From Pseudovibrio zosterae (GTDB taxonomy: Bacteria; Pseudomonadota; Alphaproteobacteria; Rhizobiales; Stappiaceae): DNA of 64,000 nucleotides. Location of the stretch: assembly GCF_033843645.1 (NCBI RefSeq), contig NZ_JAWXVZ010000006.1, forward strand, positions 285,282 through 349,281, written 5' to 3'. Below are positions 23,151 to 31,935 of this stretch, one piece after another. Made by a program: the position numbers and the translations under genes. Below the pieces are notes generated by a model. It was not told where the DNA came from, ran no database searches, and saw only the letters and a list, made by a program, of their open reading frames with translations. The first letter of the stretch is position 1, and the number at the start of each line of letters is the position of its first letter.

Positions 23151-26100
23151 GTGTTGACGGGTTCTGGACCCTACGTGAAAAAGAGCTTGTCGATAGGGCG
23201 TGGTGCGTTTGCAGCCCGCATCGGATTTCTGCGTCTTGTTGCGTCCCTTTGGGTTGTATTTTCAAGCTTGTTTCTCGTCTCGGCTGATGCATTTGCGCAA
23301 GGGGAGACGGCAACAATAACGGCCAGCGCCGAAGAGGGCTTTGGGCGCATTGTCATTACCTTTCCCGATCGGACCCTTCTGCCAGACTATGATGCACTGG
23401 TTACAGCTGGTGTTTTACGCATTGCCTTTCCCAATGGCATCAATGCGGCTGTTGACGAAATTCCCGCAGAACTGAGTGATTACATTTCTGTTGCCCGCCG
23501 GGATCCTGATGGCGCAGCCCTGCGCTTCGCCCTCAAGCAGCCCGTGAATGTGAACAGCATGGAAGCGGGCGAAAAACTCTTTATCGACCTCTTGCCGCGG
23601 TCATGGCAGGGCCTTCCGCCCCCATTGCCAGAGGACGTGGTGGCGGATCTTGCCAAGCGGGCAGAAAAAGCTCTGCGCCGGTTGCGTGAGTTGGAGCGGG
23701 ACCGCGAAGAGCAGATTGTTGAAGAGGCTCAGGTTGACCTGCGGGTTGGGGAGCACCCCACATTCACCCGCCTGGTGTTCGACTGGTCCGTTCCGTTTGA
23801 CAGCGCTTTCGTGCGCCGTGCCGATCGGGTGGAAGTTCAGTTCGACCGGGAAGCCACCCTCGACCTTGCGCGTATGCTGATCAACCCGCCGCTCGGACTT
23901 TATGGTGCGCGCTCTGAAATTCGTGATGCTGGCCTGTTTGTCGAGTTAGCTATCGATCCGGCGTCAGATGTGCGGGCGTTTCGCGAGGGCTCGAGCTACG
24001 TGGTGGACGTGACGCCAACCGAGCTTCAGGAGCGCGCTGAGAAGAACAGCCTGCTGCGAGATGTTGATGAGGTCTATGCCGACCCGATTTTGCAACAGAG
24101 CGAAGGGGAAGACCGGGTGGTCGCGTTGGGCGTTCGTCCGGAAGAGCGTCCGAGTTTGATGCCGGTTTCTCCTCAGCCGCAGCCTGTGCCTGAAACGACG
24201 CCGACACCGACGCCTGCCGTTGCCCCTGCTGCTGGTCCGATGAACCTTACGCCGTCAGTGTTTCGGCCGCAGACCAATCCGGCACCGGCCCCAACACCAG
24301 TACCGGCACAGCAAACCGCCATGTCTGAAGCACTCGGGCAGGTGGATGACCCCATTGCCGCCGTTCTTGCGCAAGCGGATGAGGTGGCAATGGCCGCCAA
24401 GGCGTTTGGATTGAGTGAAGAGCCTCTCGTTTCCTTGAGCGCACCAGTACCTGAAGGGAGCGGCCCGACGCCGCAACGTCCTTTCATTGACGATGAGCCG
24501 CTGGAAGAAAAGCCGAACCATCCAAGCGCCAAGCCAGCGCGTGATCTGGAGCCTGTTGGTGAGCTAAATCCACGACCTGCTGGCGAGCTGACACCGAAGG
24601 GCAAGCCTTCTCCAGTGGCGGAGGAAAGCCCTTCAGAGGATGCCGTTCCGGAACAGGTGGACCCTGCACCTGCAGAACCTGAAACTGCTCCTCAAAAGGA
24701 ACAGGTTTCTCAGGAAACCACCCCTGACCCCGGCACTGAACCTTCCTCGATTGCGGTGGAAGAACCTCAGCCTGCTGAGCCTGAAGCTGTTGAGCAAACC
24801 TCTGAGGCAGCGGAGGAAGCTGTTTCCCCGCCAACTGCTCAAGATGTTGACCAGCGTTCTGACAGCGCTGAAGAGGTTGCACCTCCGGCACAAGGCACGG
24901 CTCAGGAGACCTCTGCGGTGAACCTACCAACTGCACCCGCATCAGAGGCGCAGCCAACAGAGGCGGAAACCGAAACAGCAAAGGCTCCGGCATCACCGCT
25001 GCCACGCATCATTCCGATCAATCAGGATACTCCGGCACCAAAGCGCGATGAGGCACCTGCAGTACCTAATGCAGAGGAAGTTCCAGCCTACGCGCAGGAA
25101 GCAGCACCCCCGCTTGTCGCGGTAGAGGTGCGCCGTGTTGGAAACTCCGCTCAGGTTCACCTACCGTTTGGGTTTGAAGTTCCGGCGGCCATGTTCCGCC
25201 GTGGCCGTTTCCATTGGCTCATCTTCGACAGCAATGTGCCGATTGATGACAGAGCCCTGCGAGTAGCTCTTGATCCCTACATTCACGGCCTCTCTAACGA
25301 GGATCATGGGGATTATCAGGTCATTCGCATGCGGTTGAAGCGCTCCACACTGGCGAGCTTCAGTGCAGAAAAGGACCGCTGGGTCTTGTCTGTTGGTCCT
25401 TCTGTGACCGAACCAAGCGCCCCGCTGCAAGTCGAGCGGAATGTGCAAGGGGATGGCGAAGCGGTTCTGCGCGTTGCTGTTGGCCAAGGCGCAGCGCTTC
25501 ACGAGATACGCGACCCGGATGTGGGCGATGTCATTTACGCCGTCACCGTGAAAGGACCGGCGCGGGGTCTGATCAAGCCGCACCGATACACTCAGCTCCA
25601 GTTCCTGCAGTCGTTGCAGGGGGTTGCGGTTACGCTTTATGCAGATGGTGTGAATGTTGAGGTCAGCGGCGAGGATGTGTTGATCACCCGCGATGATGGC
25701 CTTGCGGTTTCCAGCGAGGATTTGTGGCGCGCGCTCGATCGGGACACGCCGATCAAAGACCCGACCCAGCCCGGCCTGATCGAGTTCTCTAATTTTACCA
25801 AGCCGGATGTTAATCGTTATCGAGGCCAGTTAAGGGACTTTGAGGCCGCAGTGGCCCTGGCAGATCCGGAAGCAGTAAAGGGACCGCGCCTCGATATGGC
25901 GCGGTTTTACCTTGCCTACGGCTTTGCAGAGGAAGCGCTGGGTCTTCTTGAGCTTTCAAAGGATCAAGACCCAACGGTTGCCACAGATGCTACATTCAAC
26001 GTGATGATGGGCGCAGCGCAAATGATGGCGCACCGTCCGCGCGCAGCGAAGGAGTATCTTGAGTCCCCCGAGTTGACGCGCAGCCCGGATGCCGCTGTTT

Positions 26101-27509
26101 GGAAAACCCTTGCGGATGTGTCCCTTGAAGATTGGCCCAGTTCTCTTCTCAATCTGGAGACAGCCGGGGATGTGATCGACAGCTATCCGGAAAGCATCCA
26201 GATCGATTTCAATCTCGCGGCGGCACAGGCGCACGTGGAGCTTGAGGATTTTGGCAGCGCAGCCGCCTATCTTGCCCAGATCGAACCTTCGGCAACCAAC
26301 CGGGAGCAATCGGCTCTTTATGACTTGCTGCGCGGGCGCATCGCGGATGCCTCAGGGCGTACTCAGGAGGCCATCGAGGCCTTTGAGTATGTGATGGAGA
26401 ACTTCGAGGGGCCGGAAGCGGCAGAGGCGCAGTACCGCAACATCGCCCTAAAATACCGCGATGGCTATTTGGGAGAGCAGGAAGCGATCGACGAGCTTGC
26501 CAATCTGTCGACGATCTGGCGCGGGGATGAAACGGAGTTGCGCACTCTTGATCTTCTTGCGGTGCTACAGGCCAAAGAGGGCGCCTATCGCGATGCTTTT
26601 GCGGCCATGCATCAGGCCATCCTGTCCGATCCGGATTCAGAGATCACCCGCAATCTTCAAATGCAGATGGGGGATGTCTTCACCGACTTGTTCCTGCGTG
26701 AAGGCGCGGACAAGCTGGACGCCATTGAGGCGCTTGCCATCTTCTACGACTTCCGGGAGCTGCTGCCAGTTGGTCGGGAAGGGGATCAGATGGTGCGCTA
26801 CATGGCAGACCGCATGATTGACCTGGACCTTCTGGATCAAGCCGCGCGCGTTTTGCGCCATCAGATCGATCATCGTCTCAAGGGCGCTGCCAAGGCTCAG
26901 ATTGCCGCTGACCTCAGTGTTGTTTACCTGCTGGACCGCCAGCCAGAGCAGGCTTTGCGTGTTCTGTCCCAGACCCGTCAGGCGCAGCTTCCCGCCACGT
27001 TGCAACGCCAACGCAATCTGGTAGAAGCGCGGGCGCTGACTGAAAGCGGGCGTCCGGATCTTGCTTTGGAACTGGTGCGCAACATGAGCGGTGTAGATGT
27101 GGACCGCTTGCGCGCCGATACCTTGTGGGCTGCTGAGAGCTGGCAAAAGGCTGCTGAGCAGATTGAAAAGATGCATGCTGGCCGCTGGGCGGATGCATTC
27201 CCACTGGATGAGCAGGAGCAGACCGACATTCTGCGCGCAGCTATTGGCTACTCGCTGTCCTCAGACAGTTTGGGGCTGGATCGTTTGCGCCAGAAATACT
27301 CCGAGAAGATGAGCAGCAGTCCGAATGCCGCAGCCTTCGAAGTGGTGACGCGCCCGGTTGATGAGCGCGGCGTTGAGTTTCTGGATGTGTCGCGCTCCAT
27401 TGCTGCGACGGACAGTCTGGACGCGTTTTTGGATGAGTACCGCCGCCAGTACCTGACGGCAGGGGCCCTCAGCCCATCCCTTTCTGAGAACGCGGGAAGC
27501 TCCCTCTAG
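23151..27509 (+). CDS. Very large periplasmic TPR protein of the flagellar locus
   Basis: I do not recognise a named family for this roughly 1450-residue protein. It has a signal peptide (core LRLVASLWVVFSSLFLVSA). Two beta-rich AMIN-like segments follow, at about 30-170 and 185-300. Then comes a Pro/Glu/Ala-rich stretch of about 290 residues (330-620), a third AMIN-like segment (EVRRVGNSAQVHLPFGFEVP, about 650), and a C-terminal half of TPR-like helical repeats (860-1400). GTG 23151 is chosen because AGGGG lies 9 bases upstream; ATG 23127, eight codons earlier, lacks a ribosome site. It is last in the fliL operon, after motE. A role as a periplasmic motor-ring or stator-associated scaffold is inference. 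Confidence 0.8.
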   Translation: MLTGSGPYVKKSLSIGRGAFAARIGFLRLVASLWVVFSSLFLVSADAFAQGETATITASAEEGFGRIVITFPDRTLLPDYDALVTAGVLRIAFPNGINAAVDEIPAELSDYISVARRDPDGAALRFALKQPVNVNSMEAGEKLFIDLLPRSWQGLPPPLPEDVVADLAKRAEKALRRLRELERDREEQIVEEAQVDLRVGEHPTFTRLVFDWSVPFDSAFVRRADRVEVQFDREATLDLARMLINPPLGLYGARSEIRDAGLFVELAIDPASDVRAFREGSSYVVDVTPTELQERAEKNSLLRDVDEVYADPILQQSEGEDRVVALGVRPEERPSLMPVSPQPQPVPETTPTPTPAVAPAAGPMNLTPSVFRPQTNPAPAPTPVPAQQTAMSEALGQVDDPIAAVLAQADEVAMAAKAFGLSEEPLVSLSAPVPEGSGPTPQRPFIDDEPLEEKPNHPSAKPARDLEPVGELNPRPAGELTPKGKPSPVAEESPSEDAVPEQVDPAPAEPETAPQKEQVSQETTPDPGTEPSSIAVEEPQPAEPEAVEQTSEAAEEAVSPPTAQDVDQRSDSAEEVAPPAQGTAQETSAVNLPTAPASEAQPTEAETETAKAPASPLPRIIPINQDTPAPKRDEAPAVPNAEEVPAYAQEAAPPLVAVEVRRVGNSAQVHLPFGFEVPAAMFRRGRFHWLIFDSNVPIDDRALRVALDPYIHGLSNEDHGDYQVIRMRLKRSTLASFSAEKDRWVLSVGPSVTEPSAPLQVERNVQGDGEAVLRVAVGQGAALHEIRDPDVGDVIYAVTVKGPARGLIKPHRYTQLQFLQSLQGVAVTLYADGVNVEVSGEDVLITRDDGLAVSSEDLWRALDRDTPIKDPTQPGLIEFSNFTKPDVNRYRGQLRDFEAAVALADPEAVKGPRLDMARFYLAYGFAEEALGLLELSKDQDPTVATDATFNVMMGAAQMMAHRPRAAKEYLESPELTRSPDAAVWKTLADVSLEDWPSSLLNLETAGDVIDSYPESIQIDFNLAAAQAHVELEDFGSAAAYLAQIEPSATNREQSALYDLLRGRIADASGRTQEAIEAFEYVMENFEGPEAAEAQYRNIALKYRDGYLGEQEAIDELANLSTIWRGDETELRTLDLLAVLQAKEGAYRDAFAAMHQAILSDPDSEITRNLQMQMGDVFTDLFLREGADKLDAIEALAIFYDFRELLPVGREGDQMVRYMADRMIDLDLLDQAARVLRHQIDHRLKGAAKAQIAADLSVVYLLDRQPEQALRVLSQTRQAQLPATLQRQRNLVEARALTESGRPDLALELVRNMSGVDVDRLRADTLWAAESWQKAAEQIEKMHAGRWADAFPLDEQEQTDILRAAIGYSLSSDSLGLDRLRQKYSEKMSSSPNAAAFEVVTRPVDERGVEFLDVSRSIAATDSLDAFLDEYRRQYLTAGALSPSLSENAGSSL

Positions 27510-27537
27510 ATCATCACACAACGACCAGCTCACTAAA

Positions 27538-27572
27538 AAGGCCCCGGATGTGAAGCATCGCGGGGCCTTTGT
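27538..27572. terminator. Terminator between convergent TPR gene and fliP
   Basis: AAGGCCCCG (27538-27546) pairs with CGGGGCCTT (27561-27569), with a small GATG/CATC stem inside. A/T runs on both sides make it work in both directions. Confidence 0.9.
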
Positions 27573-27602
27573 CGTCGTGAGGATGTCCTTTTTGAAGGTG
27601 GG

Positions 27603-28346
27603 CTATCCGACCCCGAAACTTCGCACCAGGCTTCCTGCGATCAACTGCCACCCGTCAACAAGAACGAAGAAGATCAGCTTGAAAGGCAGAGAGATCACGA
27701 CCGGCGGAAGCATCATCATACCCATGGACATGAGAAGAGACGCGATAACCAGATCGATGATCAGGAATGGCAAATAGAGCAGGAACCCGATCTCGAAGGC
27801 GCGCCTCAGCTCGGAAATCATGAAGGCAGGCACCAGTACACGCAGGCTGATCTCCTCTGGCGTTTCAGGGGCAGGCAGGTTCGCCAGGTCTTGGAACAGC
27901 GCCAGATCCGACTCGCGCACCTGATTGCGCATGAACACATGAAATGGCTCCGAGGAACGTTCAAACGCCTCGTCCATCTCAATGGTGCCATCCATCAGGG
28001 GCACGACACCAGCGTCATAGGCCTGCTGAAACGTCGGCGCCATGATGAAGGCAGAGAGAAACAGAGCCAGCGCAATCATTACCGTGTTGGGCGGTGCAGT
28101 TTGCAGACCTAGTGCGGAGCGCAAAAGCGACAGCACCACCACAATACGGGTGAAGCTCGTCACCATCACCAGAATGCTTGGCGCAAGGGACAGGATGGTG
28201 AGCAGGGCAACGATTTGCACCGCACGCTCGGTGAGCGTGTTGTTGTCACCCAGATCAATGGTCAGTGATTGCGCCAGTGCGCCATCGGCAAAGCCGAGGA
28301 CCACCGCCAGCACGAACGCCAGCGCGGCGAAGCTTCTCAAAAGCAC
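27603..28346 (-). CDS. fliP: Flagellar export gate protein FliP
   Basis: FliP is the main pore subunit of the flagellar type III export gate. The 247-residue precursor has a signal peptide (FVLAVVLGFADGALA) and four hydrophobic segments. Family motifs include LSLAPSILVMVTSFTRIVVV (about 52-71), RSALGLQTAPPNTVMIALAL, and the C-terminal LIASLLMSMGMMMLPPVVISLPFK region. The length is normal. It starts 13 nt after the fliO stop. Confidence 0.95.
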   Translation of the reverse strand: MLLRSFAALAFVLAVVLGFADGALAQSLTIDLGDNNTLTERAVQIVALLTILSLAPSILVMVTSFTRIVVVLSLLRSALGLQTAPPNTVMIALALFLSAFIMAPTFQQAYDAGVVPLMDGTIEMDEAFERSSEPFHVFMRNQVRESDLALFQDLANLPAPETPEEISLRVLVPAFMISELRRAFEIGFLLYLPFLIIDLVIASLLMSMGMMMLPPVVISLPFKLIFFVLVDGWQLIAGSLVRSFGVG

Positions 28347-28359
28347 AGAATTTTACCCG

Positions 28360-30024
28360 TTAACCCGCTTTAGACTGCTTGGAACCGCCTTCCAACTCAT
28401 CGAGCAGTTCGGCCATGTCATCGTCCAACGCCATGAAGCCTTTATCGGCTTTCTTCTGGTCTTTTGTGTCGCCTTCTTTGTCAGTGGCCGCTTCGGCTGC
28501 CTTGGTGTCTTCAGCAGGCTTTGCCTCTTCAGAGGGTTTGGCGTCAGCGGTCTTGTCCTCGGCCTTTTCGGAGCTTGGTTCGTCTTTTGCAGCGTCCCTC
28601 ACTTCAGGCTTGGCTTCTTCCGCCTTGTTAGCTGCTTCCGGCTTTCCTTCGGTCTTGTGCGCCTGCGCGTTGGCCTCAGGGGCTTTGTTCTCGGCCGCTT
28701 TGGTCTCTGACGTCTTGACGTTGTCCGCCGCCTTGGCGTCCGCTGGTGCCTCTGCGTTGTCGGTTAGGCTGCTGCCCAGCTCGGCTTCCAAGCCTTCTGC
28801 AACGGCGGCTGTGTCCGCTGGCGCTGGCACCGGCTTCGGCGTTGCCCGTGAGAAAGCGCGAATAGGTCCGTTGGTGGCATGCTGGCTTGGTTTCTCGCCA
28901 GTGGCCGGCCCGTTGCCAAAAACGGTCTTTGCGCGTGCAGCTGGACCAGACAGCGGCGGCGTGATGGTGCCGACATAGGTCGAGCGGGACCGTTCTGCTG
29001 GCTTGTCAGTGTTCGCAGCGCCGCTGTCCTTGGGGGCAGGCGTGCGCGCGGCGTAAGGCATTGGGCGCTGAGCAGGGTGCGGGCGCGCTGCGGGACGCAC
29101 ATGTGGCGCCGGTTTTGCCTCTACGGCTGTCGGGGCAGGTTGGGCTGGTGTTGTCTGCGCTTCCGGTGCCGCCTTCACTTCTGCAGGTTTTTCGGAGTCA
29201 GGAGCAACGGCAGGGGCGGGGGCAGGTGCAGCTTGCTCGGCAGGTTTGGAGGGCGCAACCGGTGCAGCCGGAGCCGCAGGGCGTGGGGTGGCCTGCGGGT
29301 TTGGCTGTTGAGGCGCGGCCGCTACTGGCGCAGCAGCAGGCGCTGTTGGTGTCGTGCGCGGCCGTTGTGCCGTGGCTGCTACATTTTGAACTGCGGCTTT
29401 TGCGGCGCCAAAAATGCGCTTTGGTGCCAGCTTGGCGACAGCAGACTCAGGGTCTGCGTGGTCAAGATGTGGAGGCTCATAGGGGGTGGTTGGTTTTTGC
29501 GGCTCAACGCGTTGCTGTCTTGCTTGCGGAGCGGGGGCAGTCTTGGCTTCAGAGGCTTGGCCCTGTACCTGCTGAACCTGCGGCGCGGCCCGAACGGGGC
29601 GCGGCTCTGCGTCTTTCAGTTCGGTTGCTTCTGGCAGCGGTGTTTCATCATATCCGGGTACCTGTGCTGGCAGGTAGCCGTTTGGTGCGCGATGGCGCTC
29701 AGGCGCGGCCTTGGCATGTGGGGCAGCGCGAACGATTGCCTGTTCCACCACAATATCCGTGTTGCCACCCACCAAAATGAGGTGTTCCACGTTGTCGCGT
29801 CGTACCAACAGAAGGCGGCGACGTGTGTCTACGTCCGCTGCATCCATGATGGCAATGCGCGGCTGCCTGTTGCGCCCGCCTTTGTAGGTCGTGCGGGCAA
29901 ATCTCTTCAAGAGGGGAACGATGATTGCGATCAACGCCAGCACGGCGATCAACGCAATCACAACAGAAAATAACAGAGCTGTTTCCGGCGGAAGATTAAA
30001 CGAGCTCGCCAGCCATTCTTTCAT
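28360..30024 (-). CDS. fliO: FliO-like export protein with very long C-terminal extension
   Basis: FliO helps assemble the FliP ring. The first about 105 residues are canonical: a membrane span (LLFSVVIALIAVLALIAIIV, 18-37) followed by a short beta domain (RRLLLVRRDNVEHLILVGG, 69-87). The remaining about 450 residues are low-complexity, first Pro/Ala/Gln-rich, then Ala/Glu/Lys-rich, and end in an acidic helix (MALDDDMAELLDELEGG). Usual FliO proteins have about 90-150 residues, so the extension is most of the protein. No frameshift or second start interrupts it. It is upstream of fliP and divergent from flgB. Confidence 0.82.
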   Translation of the reverse strand: MKEWLASSFNLPPETALLFSVVIALIAVLALIAIIVPLLKRFARTTYKGGRNRQPRIAIMDAADVDTRRRLLLVRRDNVEHLILVGGNTDIVVEQAIVRAAPHAKAAPERHRAPNGYLPAQVPGYDETPLPEATELKDAEPRPVRAAPQVQQVQGQASEAKTAPAPQARQQRVEPQKPTTPYEPPHLDHADPESAVAKLAPKRIFGAAKAAVQNVAATAQRPRTTPTAPAAAPVAAAPQQPNPQATPRPAAPAAPVAPSKPAEQAAPAPAPAVAPDSEKPAEVKAAPEAQTTPAQPAPTAVEAKPAPHVRPAARPHPAQRPMPYAARTPAPKDSGAANTDKPAERSRSTYVGTITPPLSGPAARAKTVFGNGPATGEKPSQHATNGPIRAFSRATPKPVPAPADTAAVAEGLEAELGSSLTDNAEAPADAKAADNVKTSETKAAENKAPEANAQAHKTEGKPEAANKAEEAKPEVRDAAKDEPSSEKAEDKTADAKPSEEAKPAEDTKAAEAATDKEGDTKDQKKADKGFMALDDDMAELLDELEGGSKQSKAG

Positions 30025-30417
30025 GATTTCCCCACTTCTTCGGAGTAGATGCGTGCAACTTTGCCTTTACCTGCTTATTGGCTGTGCCACACTCCGAATC
30101 CCTAATACCAATGAATTAGTGCCCTACATATCTTAAGATGGTCGGCAGATGAACTCTGCAGGCCGCCGACACGCGGGATTCTGACGCTGGACTCACAGGT
30201 ACCTCTCGGTTTTCCTGTTTGAAACCCGTATAGGCAAATTATTCCCGTTGCTCACACTGTTGCATTTTGCCAGTTGTGGGCTCCCCAGGACAATGGCCGT
30301 TTTCTGCGACTACCTATTATTAATTGGTTAATATTAACTTTTTGTTAACCAATTGATAGGCAATTTTTACCTAATGTATTGCTGAGGGTATTCGAGACTT
30401 AAGGGGCACGCGGTCTA
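30025..30417. promoter_or_regulatory. Divergent control region of fliO and flgB with CtrA box
   Basis: No gene lies here. A perfect CtrA-type box TTAA-CTTTTTG-TTAAC is at 30335-30350. Its right half is the arm of a larger inverted repeat, AATTGGTTAA (30323-30332) and TTAACCAATT (30346-30355), whose flanks CCTAT (30313-30317) and ATAGG (30358-30362) also pair. The box ends 68 bp before flgB. I found no exact sigma-54 -24/-12 pair or TGGGCAA dyad in this region. Confidence 0.65.
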
Positions 30418-30819
30418 ATGGCCATGTTTGATCTGCCGGTGTTTCAAGCACTGCGCCAAAAAATGCAGTGGCATCAAACACGTCAGGGCGTCTTGGCAGA
30501 GAACATCGCCAATGCGGACACACCCGGCTACCAAAGTCAGGACCTGAAGGATTTTAAGTTCAGATCAATGGTGCAAAACACTGTTTCTCCTTCGAGTCCA
30601 GTGCAGACCGATGATCAGCATATGACCCTGTCGGCGAGCAGCGGCTCGCCCAAGGCGCAGGACATATCAAGTTTCGAGCGCACACCGGACGGCAACTCGG
30701 TGGTGCTTGAGGAGCAGATGATGAAGGTTGCCCAGAACCAGATGGATTATCAGATGGCAACCAGCCTCTATTCCCGTGGTTTGGGCATTTTGAAGACGGC
30801 CATCAAGCGGTCGGCATAA
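30418..30819 (+). CDS. flgB: Proximal rod protein FlgB
   Basis: FlgB is the innermost rod subunit. The 133-residue protein contains the ENIANADTPGYQSQDL signature (about 28-43) and the C-terminal MDYQMATSLYSRGLGILKTA helix. ATG 30418 or ATG 30424 could start it. It is the first gene of flgB-flgC-fliE-fliQ-fliR-flhB, the classic order in alphaproteobacteria. Confidence 0.95.
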   Translation: MAMFDLPVFQALRQKMQWHQTRQGVLAENIANADTPGYQSQDLKDFKFRSMVQNTVSPSSPVQTDDQHMTLSASSGSPKAQDISSFERTPDGNSVVLEEQMMKVAQNQMDYQMATSLYSRGLGILKTAIKRSA

Positions 30820-30869
30820 GCTGCTTTTAGGACCAACGCGCGGGGAATGGCGCGAGAAAAGGGCAAATC

Positions 30870-31280
30870 GTGGATTTTCTGAAGTCAATGTTCATTGCGG
30901 CGTCGGGCTTGAAAGCTCAGACCGGGCGCATGCGGATCATCGCGGAAAACGTGGCGAACGCAGACTCCACGGCGCGTACGCCCGAGGGTGATCCGTACCG
31001 GCGCAAGATCCCGACGTTTCAAGCCAAGCTCGACCGCGAGATGGGCGTGAAGGTGGTGGAGCTTGGCAAGGTTCAGGAAGACAAGTCGGACTTCGAAACC
31101 CGCTTTGAACCGAGCCATCCGGCGGCTGACGTCAATGGCTATGTGAAGTTGCCCAACGTGAATACGCTGGTTGAAAGCGTCGATATGCGCGAAGCGCAGC
31201 GCTCTTACGAGGCCAACCTCAACGTGGTGCGGTCCACCCGAACCATGTTGCAGCGAACCATCGACATCCTCCGCGGTTAA
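30870..31280 (+). CDS. flgC: Proximal rod protein FlgC
   Basis: The 136-residue product begins (GTG start) MDFLKSMFIAASGLKAQTGR and has AENVANADSTARTPEGDPYR (about 27-46) and a C-terminal EAQRSYEANLNVV helix, diagnostic of FlgC. The rare GTG start is favoured because homologues start at this residue. Confidence 0.95.
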   Translation: MDFLKSMFIAASGLKAQTGRMRIIAENVANADSTARTPEGDPYRRKIPTFQAKLDREMGVKVVELGKVQEDKSDFETRFEPSHPAADVNGYVKLPNVNTLVESVDMREAQRSYEANLNVVRSTRTMLQRTIDILRG

Positions 31281-31313
31281 TTCTTGAAGCTTTGAACAGA
31301 TTGGTGACACCCA

Positions 31314-31628
31314 ATGGCTAACCCAACCCTTGCAGCGAACGCCTATGCCAACATGGCAAAGCTCACCCAAAGTGGTGGGAACCCACAGGAAGTGGCGGGC
31401 GGTGCCAGCTCTCAGGACTTTTCCCAGCTCGTCAAAACAGCCGTGGAAGAAGTACGAGAAACCGGTCAGGTAACTGAAACGCAGTCCCTCAATCTGCTAG
31501 AAGGCAAGGCCAATGTGGTGGATGTGGTGACCGCGGTTGCAGAAACCGAACTGGCTCTTGAAACCATGGTTTCCGTTCGTGATCGCGTGATCTCCGCATA
31601 TGAGTCCATCATGCGGATGCCGATCTAG
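31314..31628 (+). CDS. fliE: Hook-basal body protein FliE
   Basis: FliE joins the MS ring to the rod and is the first exported subunit. The 104-residue protein shows the family pattern: DFSQLVKTAVEEVRETGQ (about 36-53) and DVVTAVAETELALETMVSVR followed by VISAYESIMRMPI at the end. It sits between flgC and fliQ. Confidence 0.94.
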   Translation: MANPTLAANAYANMAKLTQSGGNPQEVAGGASSQDFSQLVKTAVEEVRETGQVTETQSLNLLEGKANVVDVVTAVAETELALETMVSVRDRVISAYESIMRMPI

Positions 31629-31646
31629 TTGCTAAGGTAAGGCTCA

Positions 31647-31913
31647 ATGACCGGCCCTGAAGTTCTTGATATTGCCAAGGATGGCATCTGGACGCTCATT
31701 CTTGTGAGCGCTCCCGTGATGCTGGTCGGTCTGGGGGTGGGTGTTGTCGTGGCCCTGTTCCAGGCGCTCACCCAAATTCAGGAAGCCACACTGGTTTTCG
31801 TACCGAAGATCCTCTCCATTTTTGTCGCGCTGTTGGTGGCCTTGCCGTTCATGGCCGCCACCATGGCCAGCTTTACCAATCAGATCGTCGAGATGATTGT
31901 GAATGGCGGCTAG
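31647..31913 (+). CDS. fliQ: Flagellar export gate protein FliQ
   Basis: FliQ is a small two-span subunit of the export gate. The 88-residue protein has hydrophobic hairpins at about 17-40 and 50-75 and the conserved ALTQIQEATLVFVPKI motif (about 39-54). It is followed by fliR after 22 nt. Confidence 0.95.
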   Translation: MTGPEVLDIAKDGIWTLILVSAPVMLVGLGVGVVVALFQALTQIQEATLVFVPKILSIFVALLVALPFMAATMASFTNQIVEMIVNGG

Positions 31914-31935
31914 CGCGTAAGGAGGGGCGTCGCCA

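Noticed and set aside
28879..29973. Cys/Arg/Trp-rich open frames opposite fliO
   Set aside because: They follow from the repetitive Ala/Pro/Glu codons of the fliO extension on the other strand.
30287..30301. Sigma-54 promoter before flgB
   Set aside because: The TGGCCGTTTTCTGC segment has only 9 bases between GG and GC; sigma-54 needs exactly 10.
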